From assembly GCF_000346465.2 (NCBI RefSeq), contig NC_034009.1, positions 29,632,131 through 29,696,130 of the forward strand: a DNA stretch of 64,000 nucleotides, read 5' to 3'. A model generated the notes under the pieces. It had not been told where the DNA came from. It did not search any database and saw only the letters and a program-made list of their open reading frames with translations. Of this stretch, positions 30,453 to 41,514 are shown piece by piece. The DNA comes from Prunus persica. Lineage: Eukaryota; Streptophyta; Magnoliopsida; Rosales; Rosaceae. Each line of letters begins with the position of its first letter. Positions within the stretch are counted from its first letter, which is position 1. The translations under genes and the position numbers were made by a program.

Positions 30453-30486
<34 letters not shown>
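30453..30486. repeat. (TC)17 microsatellite upstream of PHO1;H1
   Basis: Uninterrupted TC run, GA-type on the PHO1;H1 coding strand, about 280 bp upstream of its start codon. It may lie in the 5' UTR or core promoter. Confidence 0.95.
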
Positions 30487-30489
<3 letters not shown>

Positions 30490-31039
30490 CAATTTGTGCT
30501 CATGAAGATTTTGAAAGGGTGGGAATTTAAAGTGGTAAGGAGGTGGGACCAAATCCAATTCAAAAATATATGAAAAAGAAGGGCCTCATAGGAGGGCATA
30601 ATTTGTCATTTAGGAAAATCAGCAAAGTTTGTTCCTTTTTCTTGGTTAGAGATTATGTAGTATATTTGCCTCCTAGTTTACCACCAAACCCTTTGTTCCA
30701 CAACTAGTATGCATGTAATCAAAGGGTACTTTAGACACTTGGAAGTTGGAGGCAGTGCCCCGTAAGTAAAAGTCAAGAGCTGCTTATTTGTGAGATTGAA
30801 GCTTATTGGCCAAATTATTTACAAGCACACCAAGATCACCTCCAATTAGACCAGCCTGATTTCCACTAATTGAAGATAATTAAAAGCTTCAATTATTTTC
30901 CCTACCTTTCATTAGCCAATCTATACTTTTGTTTGCAGTATGAAAAGTAGAGGCGGATCATATTAAATTAATATATGATGGTGCTGCATTAATTAGGCTC
31001 ATACAAGATCACCAGGATCATAACAATTAGTTCATTAAT

Positions 31040-31345
31040 ACAACAGTAAAACTTGCAAAAACTAGCTACCTAAATAAAAAAAAATTCTCGCTTTTCACAA
31101 TTAAACCTATTCTAACATGACATTTTATAATTAAAAAAACCTTCGAGTTCAATATTTTAGAAAAACTTCATGCTGTACTTTCAAGTGAAAAAATTGTAAA
31201 CACAAAGAATCAATTAGAATATGACAAGTGGCTAATAGAGGTTTTTTTTTTCTCTCCAAAAACAAGCTCTCTAAGCGATTTTGTATAAAATGTCATGTTA
31301 GAATAGGTCTATTTATGAAGGGGAGCTGATTTTACTGTTTTCTTT
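31040..31345. mobile_element. MITE-like inverted-repeat element
   Basis: ACCTATTCTAACATGACATT at about 31108 is matched by its inverted copy (TGTCATGTTAGAATAGGT) at about 31290. Further out, ACAGTAAAA on the left faces TTTTACTGTTT on the right. The arms enclose about 150 bp of AT-rich sequence with no coding capacity. The structure fits a miniature inverted-repeat element of about 300 bp; the exact ends and target duplication are not certain. Confidence 0.5.
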
Positions 31346-31431
31346 TGTCCACTTACACTCTCTTTGTTAGAAATTGTATGTTCTCACTCATCTTTTGTCC
31401 ACTTACAATCCCTTATTGGGAATTGTATGTT
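31342..31431. repeat. 50-bp direct repeat
   Basis: CTTTTGTCCACTTACA begins at 31342 and again at 31392, and both copies end in an AATTGTATGTT stretch. The repeat abuts the right end of the MITE-like element. Confidence 0.65.
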
Positions 31432-33005
31432 ATAGTAAAAAGTATTTTAAAAAAAAAAAGGAGAATGAAAATAAACAAGTATAGAAACCTATTATGCAGA
31501 TCGACCAACCTACATCTGCATATATGCTTATGGTACTATATATTCCACATAGAAAGGTGTTTGGATATCATTATTTCCATCAGATCCATATAAAAAGAAT
31601 AGTGTGACATAATATATATAAAAAATATTAATTAAATTAGGCTAATTTCTAGTAGCCCTAGCCAGTCGGGCAATAGTGGTGGTTGTATGGTGAGAGGTTC
31701 TTGCATATATGATATATGTTGTTCTATTCCTTTGTTCTAAATCCACTCCATTTTGCCCAACTTGTCAACATGATCAGACCTTCCCACCAAAACTACACAA
31801 CAAAAAATTATATAAAATAAAAATAAATTTTTTGTTTTATAAAAAATAAATAAATAAAGAAGAAGAAAAGAAAGAAAGATCCGCAGCCGTTGCTGTGTGT
31901 TTTGGGGCCCTAGCTAGCTATTATATTTTGTCATTTTTCTTCCAAGAAATGGACAACATCAACATTATAATTGTGGAAAATTGACAGCGTGACTAAGAAA
32001 AGATGCCCCCTCTTATTTTTTTTTTCCTACATCCGTACAGTCACACTCATACACTCACACTTCCTTTTTTCTTGTCTTACACAGAAACCAATATAAGTTT
32101 TGGTTTTTTTTTTTTTTTTCTACTGCAGCTTATCTCAAAAATAAAAAAGAAAGAATACGTTAATATTCTTTCGAAGTCCAAAAAAAAAAAAAAAAAACCA
32201 AAAAAAGTAAAAAAAGTGCCTAATTTGGATTGAAAATTTGACAATATAATATGCTATACTGCATAAAAGAATATTACCCTATGTATAACAGCTTTATTTT
32301 AGAACCTAGACATTGGTTAGGTACATATATTTCAGTGTGGAATTTCAGTTAAAGGGAGATGGAGAGGGAAAAAAGGAGAGCCATGAAATGTAAGGGTTTA
32401 TTAGGGCATATAGTATAGAGCCAATGACAAGCCATGGAAATGATGATCTGATTCGGATGGCACATTTGGGTGCTCCCTCGCAGAGCGACCCAACCCATCT
32501 CCATTTCCTTTCCCTTCCTTCATTAATTACATTATCATCTTTCTCCTCTGCGTGGCTATAATTTCCAAAAGATAAAAAGGAAAAACAGAAGAAGAAAAAG
32601 AAAAGAATAAAATAGAATTTTGACCCCACACATTCCTATATATGATCAATCATAAGGATCATGAATATGGTCAATGCAATTTGGATTTTTTACTTTTTAT
32701 CTTTTTATGAGAGTGCTGTTAATTTTTCTTTAATCAAGTAAAGCATTTGCCCATTTGTCATTATATTCTCTTTTTTTTTAAATCTTTTTATAAAAATATA
32801 CTAGAAAGCTTAAACGTGGGGATTAGTCACTTTTAAATTTATTGGTTCTGCTCTACCCTCGTGGTTTTAAAATTTGGCCTTGGTTGTGACTTTCTGACTA
32901 AGAGCCTTAATTGTGAGATATTAATCGATATTGATAAGTTTAAGTAAGTGCTCTATTGATGAAGTTACGAAATTTAGTGAGTAATTTATATATTGGTATT
33001 TGCTT

Positions 33006-33215
33006 TTATACCTTAACCTCTGGACATGTGTTGTTAAAATCCTCATGGACCAAAGCGTTTTTGACCGTTGCTCGAAAAGGCAACATCTTTAGAAGATCCA
33101 TCGGGTATGAATTCAGAGTGAAATATGATGGGTTTGATGGATGAAGTAATATTTCAACACTAGCTCCATGTCTCCGAATAATGCTTGCACAAGCTTTGAG
33201 CTCATCAAAATCCAT
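33006..33215 (-). other. Isolated protein-like reading frame, possible gene relic
   Basis: ATG-led minus-strand frame of 69 residues, MDFDELKACASIIRRHGASV at the start, with balanced codon use and no low-complexity sequence. I recognise no domain. No intron-linked partner exon is evident on either side. It could be a fragment of a gene or transposon, or chance. Confidence 0.25.
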
Positions 33216-35163
33216 GTCGGAGATTTCTAAATAATAATAAAAAAAAATGCTTCACATATTCGAGAATGAGATGCCTCTCTTCAATTATACAAAACCTGTA
33301 GACGTATAATTTGTCCTACTATACATCACGCAACAAAAAACAAAATAAATGATGACTTTCAAGTATAATTTGTCAAGATGATTCTAAGGCATACGATTCT
33401 TAGTAAAAAAAAAAAAAAAAATTCCCATGGTGCCACTCGTTAAATATTGGTTGAAACCCCATCTCATCCATCCATTATCACTTTAAGCGGCAGAGGTTGA
33501 TGATTCAGTGAGAGCATATACTTGAATGACTACCAATAATGGTTCTATCCTTTGTAGAGGGCCATAATTGCTACATTAAACCATACCCACCATGGATTTT
33601 TGCTTAGTATATGCTCCCTACTTTGCATCTTTACATATGCATTATCATCCCTTGGCTTTGAAATGGGAGGGAGGTAACAGATTTTGATTCTCCTCCAAAC
33701 GTGCTAATTCAGAACCATTTGATTTTTCTCTGGTCTTCAGGGGATCATGGAAAGTTTGATATGGATGTATGTGAGATATCATGTAACTGAATGAGTGAGA
33801 CTGCCGGTACGCTATGTCGGGTTTTATTTATTTATACAAAATTAATCCTGTTTATTTATACGTATTATAATTAATATGCACTTAAACATAAAGAAATCTA
33901 GTGTTAAGTAAGCTTAAGAGTTACTGGTTGCTTGGAAACTGACTTGGATTATATTCTCATATTGAGATCAGGATCATTATCTTCCAGAGTGTTGGAAAGG
34001 AAGGATAATGAATTAGTACCCTATGTCTCCCAAGTTTTTAAATTGGCACTTCTATGGATTATACTTGTATTTGAAGTTTATCCTAGGAAATTTTATTAAA
34101 AAGAAGGCATATGCTGATAGGTAGGAAGTACAGTGACTGGTTTTTCTAGCTTTTTTATTATCATTTTAAGACACAGATATTGGGAAGCAGCTAGTTATTC
34201 TTTCTTTCTTTCTTTCTCCATCTTCATTGCTATCAATGGTATGTGTCTTGTCTACAAGAACTTCATATGTAAAATATTAGGGGAATAGAGAGACAGGAAC
34301 AAAATTAATCAGAACTGGTACATGTACTAAGATTTTGAGAATCAGAATAACTTTTTTAAGATTTTGAGATTGAGTATGAAGATTAATTAATATATATATT
34401 TTTTCTTCGCAGAAGTTTAAATTTTATAATCGATTTTTTCATGCCAATCGGGAGAAGCGCCTTTTTATAAATAACAAAAAAAGAGGGTAAAAATTAGAAA
34501 CAGGGGAGGTTTCTGGGTTGCTAGAGTTTGCACATTAATTTGCTAATATTGATCATCAGAAGTACTTAAATTTGATCTGGTACTGCACGTGCAGCATATT
34601 AATTAACTAAAACAGCTTCACGAATATGAAAACAGGAAATTAATCATGCATGCATATGTAGCTGGATGCATGAAAACCTAAATGCATCTTAATTAGTACA
34701 TTTATTTAAATTCCAGCCAGAAGCAGTTTTATACTTTATACCTAGTATAATCCGATGCCGGCATCAATATTATAAGTGACTGCATGCATAGATTGTCGAC
34801 TGGATAAGAGCCGGCTTCTTAAGGGAATATGTATGTATATGGTTATATACGTTTCTTTTTCAAGAAGATGCATATATTTGACTATTAAATCTGGTCCCAA
34901 GATCCAATACGAAGAAAAGAAAGATCAAGAAGGAATTAGAAGCTTCCGGCTGCCTAATTTGAACAAGTTCCAAATGTACGTAGTTCATTTAGGTAAAAGG
35001 AGGATTTGAAGCTAATGTTGTTTAATAAAATCTCCCCATTAGTTGAGATGAACAAAGCTATCTGCATTGAAGGAAGTTAATAGAATTTTGAGGGCCTAAT
35101 TTCTCATCAATTTTTGTATGATTGGGTGACCCATATAAATCACTAAAAAAAAATAATAATTAA

Positions 35164-35350
35164 AGGTTCGTTTGATAACTATTTTATTTTTTATTTTTTA
35201 TGCTAGAGTATAGAGAAAAAAGATGGAGAATGGAAGTGAGAATTGACTGTTGTTGTCCTCTATCTCAATCTCATCTCCAATCTCATTTTCTTCTATATTT
35301 TAGCGCAAAAAATAAAAACTAAAATTAAAATGATTATCGAATGGCTAACT
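35164..35350. mobile_element. Short MITE-like element with imperfect terminal repeats
   Basis: The left end GTTCGTTTGATAACTATTTT is mirrored on the right by AAAATGATTATCGAATGGC, with further T-rich/A-rich complementarity over about 50 bp (ATTTTTTATGCTAGA against TTAGCGCAAAAAAT). The middle is about 80 bp of CT-rich non-coding sequence. Ends are approximate. Confidence 0.45.
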
Positions 35351-37948
35351 GTGCTGTGATATATTAGTTTAGTAAAGTAGTCAATGAACCTAAAAACTGA
35401 AAAACATGCATGCTTCTAAACTTTAGTTTGGTCATTTTCCATTTGTGCCTCCAAATGGATAGGCGCAACATTGCATATGCCTATAGGAGGAGCTTCCATA
35501 AAACAAAGACAAAAATTAAAAAAAACTGGCTTTTGACGAAACATCATAAATGAAAAGATGACAAATGTGTTGTTATGGATGTTAACCTTTTAATGTTTTG
35601 TACGTGCACGGTTCATCAGACACAACGATCTCCACCACAATCATAACACGTAAACTTGCTTTGACATAATTGGCGGCTTAATTATAATTAGTAACTGCAC
35701 TGCAGACTGTTTCAGCTACTCAAAGTCGTCTTAATCTCTTCTGTGTCTTTATTCTAATTACTAATTTGAGATACGATTATGACCGCATGGATTAGATTAT
35801 ATATGTTTCTATATATGTATGCATATATGTCGTGGGAGAGAAGAATCCCACTATATATGCAAAGCTGACTTAAGCAGCGGCTTGTATGTTTACGTGTGGC
35901 TGATCAAGATTGGTTAAGTACTTAATGCTATACAGACAGACTAAACATTCATTGTTATATCAATTTGCGTTAACCTAATCTTAATTACTATTCCCTTATC
36001 TCTTGCTATTTAACACGAGGAACAGATGAGGATGATTGCCATTTTAAAATCGAGACCGTGTTTGAGATACCAAAAAATGCTTTCAGATAATTAATTACTT
36101 TTTAAAATGATGTTTAGTTGAAAACAATAATATTTTTTTGATTGTAGAATCACTTTCAGTGCTTCATTAAAAAAAACATCCATCTTCTCTAATAGATATA
36201 TGTAATTCAAAGTATATGTGCTAAAAGTGCTATTACAATAGATATAATCATTTTCCAAAAGATACATATATAATGAGATTCGTTGGAGTGAAGGTTAGAG
36301 CAAGCAGGGGCAGCCCTCGGATAATGCAAGTGACGCAACCCAACAGTGCCCCAATTTTTTAGGGTCCTTGAAATTTCTTTACTTATATATTATATATATT
36401 CTAGCGTGCAGTACATTGATACCATTGCGTGTTTGGTGGACTTGGTTTCCATCACATGTCCCTTCAAAACAAAACAAAAAAAGTTTGTGCCTTCTTCTTC
36501 CTTGTAAAATTTTATTTTATGGTAAGTTTTTTTTTTTTTTTTTTTGTGGTCTGGTAAGTAACCATCACTGTTCATCAAGCTCTTTTGTTCAATCGTTTCA
36601 CAAATTTTGTTTTTCTTTTAATTTCAGGAATTTCAACACTAAAAAGCGAAATTTCTAAATTCATAAAGACCATTCAAAATTTGTGATTGCCATGGTTGAC
36701 AATGAATTTTTTTATAAAAAAAATTGTTTTATGAAATTAAGTTATGAAAAATTATTTTGTTAGTATTGTCGTATTGAATTATGTGAGGACCTCAGTTTAA
36801 ATTTCGTATAGGGCATAACGAGTACACACGTTGATTTTTGCTAGTTTGGCAACCAAAAAGACATGAAAATGAAAGGCAGAAAAACATATGGAAATAGAAC
36901 TCTATCACCATAAGTTGTGGTTAATTAAGCAATTATAAGCTTATATGGACTCAAAAAGCCAACAATCTCCATGATCACCATAGTTGATTTGATTGATATC
37001 ATTAACTCAGTTTCTAAAACTACATTCCTTTAAAATGATTTTGAATATACGACAAGCAAGTCTTTACATTAATCAACTTGTTTCTTCATAATATCAAACT
37101 TTAAGAAAGGAAAGTTCAGATGTTTCACAAAGGCAACTTACGAATGGACTGCATGCATGCATTTCCCCACACAATCTAAAGGTGAAAAAAACAAAGTAGG
37201 ATAGCTAGGTTAGAGTTCACTTTTCGTATGGTTTACTATATATGAAAAAGAAAAAAAAGTTTACACCGTCCGTGTGATTATCCTAATAATCAAATCGCAA
37301 AATTAATGTGATCAAAATTAAAATAGTATTATAAAATTTCTAGAATTAAGTAATTTATTTACAAGGGAACTCACAACACTTCTTTAGTTCCCAGTATTTA
37401 TCAAAAAAAGCAGAAGGCTACCCAAATACTAACAAGCACTTCCTCCTTGATTGGGAACTTTGTTACTTTTAAACTTTTATCATCAACTATCTTACAAAAG
37501 TATGTTCAACGTTTTAAAGTTAAGGAACAAATTTTGGACTAACTATGTACGTCTTAATCAAAACCACCACTGATCGAATCGCATTCAATATCTTTCTCTT
37601 CCCAAAAAGTGGAGGCAAATAATCTTAGCCTGTAAGATTTCAAACTCTCAATCATTCTTATATCAACACTACATACATAGTCACTGCTCATACGCAGCGA
37701 AACCACACACACACCCTTCTGAGATCACTTGGACATGGAAGCAACAACAATGCATGCAACTTCATTTGAGTTCCAAATTGCTCCATTGTTACATTAGAGA
37801 TTTCTTGCTTAATGGGTCCACTGGTCCCTAACATATGGACTATAAATTAAATTAATAATTCTGTGAGTGTGACATCTGGTGCTGCAAATGGGATTGGAAA
37901 AGTGAGAACCCATTTAAAAGAGCCCATCAGCTGACCAATAATTAATTA

Positions 37949-37952
<4 letters not shown>

Positions 37953-37987
<35 letters not shown>
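37953..37987. repeat. (CT)17 microsatellite
   Basis: Uninterrupted CT run in the middle of the large intergenic region, with no gene close by. Confidence 0.95.
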
Positions 37988-37992
<5 letters not shown>

Positions 37993-39559
37993 ACATAATT
38001 CTTTCTAGCATTCATGAGGACCCAGGGTCAATACTGAGATTTTAAGGGCTCTGTGTGAAACTTAAACAGGAACTCTCAATTTAATATCAAAATATTTATA
38101 ACAAAATTTGTCATGACTTAATACCATAAAACAATTTTTAGTAACTAAAATTCATCATCTATTAGCATGCAATAACAATCATAAATAATATTTATAAAAG
38201 TTTTAATGTTTCAATTTGAGAAAATGAAAGAGGAAAAAGACATGAATTTTTTTTTTTGTTTCGTTTTGAGTGGGTGAAAACATACACTCCAAAAAATTTT
38301 GTTTGATTGGAGAAAGCTTGTATATATTACTTCCCTCTTCTTGACGTGTTTTTTTTTCCCCTTTTATTAAGAATAAAAAAGAGAGTAGAAATGTAAAAAT
38401 ACAATTATTGAATGACTCAATATGAACTCAAATCAAACTTGCCTACTAAAATCAAGGAAATGAATCCTGCACGCTTAAGCATATATATAATACCTATAAT
38501 ATTAATATACATAATATATACTTTTAAAAAAAATTTCGAGTCTCTTAAAAATTTGGAACCCATATGCTTTTGCTTTGCTTAATCACTTATTTTGGATCTC
38601 CTTATGGGGAAAAAAAAAAAAAACATTGCTGCTGCTGCTGCCTCCCCCATCCAGATGCTCTTTATTATTGAACCACTGCAATTTGCGACATATATTTTTA
38701 TGCCTTTTTGCAAAAGATGGGTTTGACCAACGGGCTTAGCTATCAACGCATCCACAGTAGACGCATGATCAGTTTTATGCACATTGTTGATGATGAGGAA
38801 ACTAACCAATTAGGATTTGTCTGCAATAATGTCCGTTGTGTTTGGCTCGATGCTGGCTGCAATTTGCAAATCAAAATGAGAAATTTGATACATGAAAAGA
38901 AGTCTGGCTCCCACCATGATGAGACATTCGTGATCTTAATATTAAATCTTTTTCATTGAAGAAAACATGCTTTGATGAACTAAAAGTGTGTTGGGTAAAG
39001 GCAAAAAGCTCACTCCTTTTGCCATTTAACTCATTGAGGTCTACAAACAAACACCTGGTGTGCAATTCTAGACTTGTGGTACATCGAAGCACATGGGCCA
39101 AGACAAGTAAGTATATTGGAAAAAGCCCAAAATTCCTAGATCTTTGGGTTCATGCAATCCCATTTAGTCTAAACAAGAACCCAAAATACCTGCGAAGCCC
39201 AATCGAACTGGGTTGCCCAATATGAAAGTGAAAGCCCAGCTATATGATATCGCTGGGTCAAAGAAAGGGCAGTATCGACATTATGCATTGAGAAACAGGC
39301 CAACAAAAGCCGAGTCATTGACAGCTTCGTTTTGTGGCAGTAACCTAAGCGGGTGATAAAACGCAGGCCGTGTTTGGTTTGGTTAATTGTGTGAACTTTT
39401 CTATTTCATTTTTCTGAATAATATCGTTGCTGGTAATTGGGTTGCTAAATTTGCAGCAGCTAATTGGTTCAGGCTGCACATCTTTTTAAGATTATGCTCT
39501 TCTTTTTAACTTTCATGTTAGGTTTATCAGGTTTTCATCTTCTTCCTTGTATACTCTTA

Positions 39560-40881
39560 GGGTATGTTTGGTAGGCCTCACTAGACTGGACTAGACTGGA
39601 CTGGACTATATAGCACTTGAAAACTATGTTTGGTAAGAAGGAGGACTAACTTAAATGAGATTGTAGAGTCCTAACAGGAAAAAAACGCATCGCTCGCTCT
39701 TCTAATTTAGTGAGGCTGAAACTTGCTTCACAAATTAGCGAGTTCGCAAAATAAAACACGCTAGTCCTCCAACACCGACAACTTTCAACGCCTCTCTCTC
39801 GTTTCGTTCAATATTGACTCCTGCTCTTCTTCCAAGCTATACTCAGGTAAGTTTTTCTGGTCTCTCGCTTTGCATTACAATTGAGGTAGGGCTTGCAGTT
39901 GCAGAGAGATATAGAAGGAGGTGAACCAAAATATATTCTTGGGTTATTGCCTTTCAGCGACAACTATATATTTTGGGTGGCTTCAGGCTCTACCATCGCC
40001 GTAGAGATTGAAAGGAGGTTTCTTGGGTAAGTATTTGGTTCTAGCCATCAGCTAAATGAAATTTGAATTTTGAGTCTTAGCCCCAAGATATTGTGGCACA
40101 TTTGTATCTGCCATTGCAAGGGCCATGTCAAAATCAGGTCTTGCGATCCCAAGTCCATGGAATGCCAAATCTTCTTATGTTAATTATTGGTGTACATTAG
40201 TTTGATTATGGGGGTTTCAGGTGTGGCTAGAGGATGTGGGTGGCAACACTTGGATGTGTTTGCTTGGTTTGCTAAACTCGATGGCAACACTTGGCTTTCA
40301 TTTTACAAATTTCATTTTGGAGCAGAGGTATGGAAAAAGGCATGAAGATGAGCTGCCCAAGTTCTGTAATTTTCTGCCTTGTTCTCTTTTTGGGTTGTTT
40401 GTGATTGAATGATTTTTTGTCAAATTGCATGCAGTTCCAATTCGTAGAAGTTCCAAAAAGGGAGAAGCTGAAAATAATGAAATCAGAAACAGAGAGAGAA
40501 GAAACGAAAAGGGATGGTGAAGAGAGAGGAAGAAAAGAGAGAGGGGAGAGAGGAAAGAAGAAAATGCTTCACTAATTAAATATTAGAATTTATTTGCCTC
40601 TTTCCTTAATGAAATAATGAATTGACCAAAAAAAAAATATTAGAATTTTATTTATTTATAGATTACAATTTCTAATTAAATTTAAATATATTAAATATTT
40701 ATTTTTTAGTCCGACACAGCACCAAACATAGGTCTTCACTATTTTTACAATCCAGCTTCTTAGTCCGACGCAAAACCAAACGTAGGTCGGTATTTAATCC
40801 AGCTTAAGCCAATCCGAGCTAATCCGAGACAGTCCCAGGATTTAGTCCAGTCCATGACAGTCCGCCGTACCAAACGACCCC
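39560..40881. mobile_element. PIF/Harbinger-like non-autonomous DNA transposon
   Basis: The ends are GGGTATGTTTGGTA on the left and TACCAAACGACCCC on the right, 11 of 14 positions matching as terminal inverted repeats. They are flanked by TTA at 39557-39559 and 40882-40884, the 3-bp target duplication known for PIF/Harbinger elements. Subterminal GACTGGACTA motifs are repeated inside the left end, with related GTCCAGTCC and CAGTCC copies near the right end. The 1.3 kb interior has only short open frames and no DDE transposase motif, so the element would need help in trans. Confidence 0.7.
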
Positions 40882-41226
40882 TTATGGTGTTATAATAAAA
40901 TATCTTTTTGAAACAATCAAAAATAAAACATTTGCAGCGGGTATTAGGTAATGCAGATTTTGGAATGTAGTTCTTCCTCTTTGCGTTTCGAAGAAAAATC
41001 ACATATCACAAACCCATTCCAGATTTCATCATGCAAGATTGCAAGTGAAACAAAAAAATAATTTCAAAGCAAAATCCAAACAGCTCCTTGTTCCGCTAGC
41101 CATTAGAGAAGCGACAAAATAATAAAATGCATAGCACAAAGAAATTCGAATACGACCTATTCCAACTTCTCCAAAAACAAAGTAACCTATCATCACATAC
41201 CATGTGGCAAAAGCCAACTGGGGCTG

Positions 41227-41229
<3 letters not shown>

Positions 41230-41265
<36 letters not shown>
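41230..41265. repeat. (CT)18 microsatellite upstream of the ICME-like gene
   Basis: Uninterrupted CT run on the coding strand, 250 bp upstream of the start codon of the ICME-like gene, probably in its 5' UTR or core promoter. Confidence 0.95.
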
Positions 41266-41268
<3 letters not shown>

Positions 41269-41514
41269 GTTGGTATCTGCATACCATATGCCAAACATTG
41301 TACACACTGATTTTGACAAAATGGCTTTGGTTTCTTCCACCTGTTCTTGATCTCTAAATCTGCCAACTGCCAAATTTCCCATCTTTCCAAGACCCAAAGA
41401 AACCCAACATCACAAAAGGCAGTTATTAACAGTTACCCAATTCACAGCAAACATAGAAAGCTCAAGATTTACTACCAAGTTTCTCTCTCTAGAAGACTCC
41501 CCTGACAAAGCAAA

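Larger units (their letters stand above)
30178..41514. other. 11.3 kb intergenic region
   Basis: AT-rich sequence with no convincing gene. It holds GA/CT microsatellites, two inverted-repeat elements, one possible gene relic and a PIF/Harbinger-like element, listed separately. About 31.7-34.8 kb and 35.4-39.5 kb are otherwise AT-rich with poly-A and poly-T runs. I recognised no microRNA, tRNA or snRNA. The last 250 bases are the ICME-like promoter and leader. Confidence 0.55.

Noticed and set aside
32345..32629. Minus-strand open frame with a hydrophobic start
   Set aside because: It has no ATG at its 5' end, starts in poly-T/poly-A sequence, and no family is recognised.
33514..35480. GCATATAC and GCATATGC matches to the phosphate-starvation P1BS site
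   Set aside because: They lie more than 3 kb upstream of PHO1;H1, and the consensus is short and frequent in AT-rich DNA.
36290..36850. Possible hAT-like fragment starting GGGGCAGCCCTC
   Set aside because: No matching inverted end or 8-bp target duplication could be found.
38708..39225. Overlapping open frames on both strands
   Set aside because: No start context, no recognised domain, and repeated AGCCCA-type words suggest non-coding sequence.
41029..41397. Frame running through the CT microsatellite on the minus strand
   Set aside because: Reads as a poly Arg-Glu tract from the dinucleotide repeat and has no supporting features.
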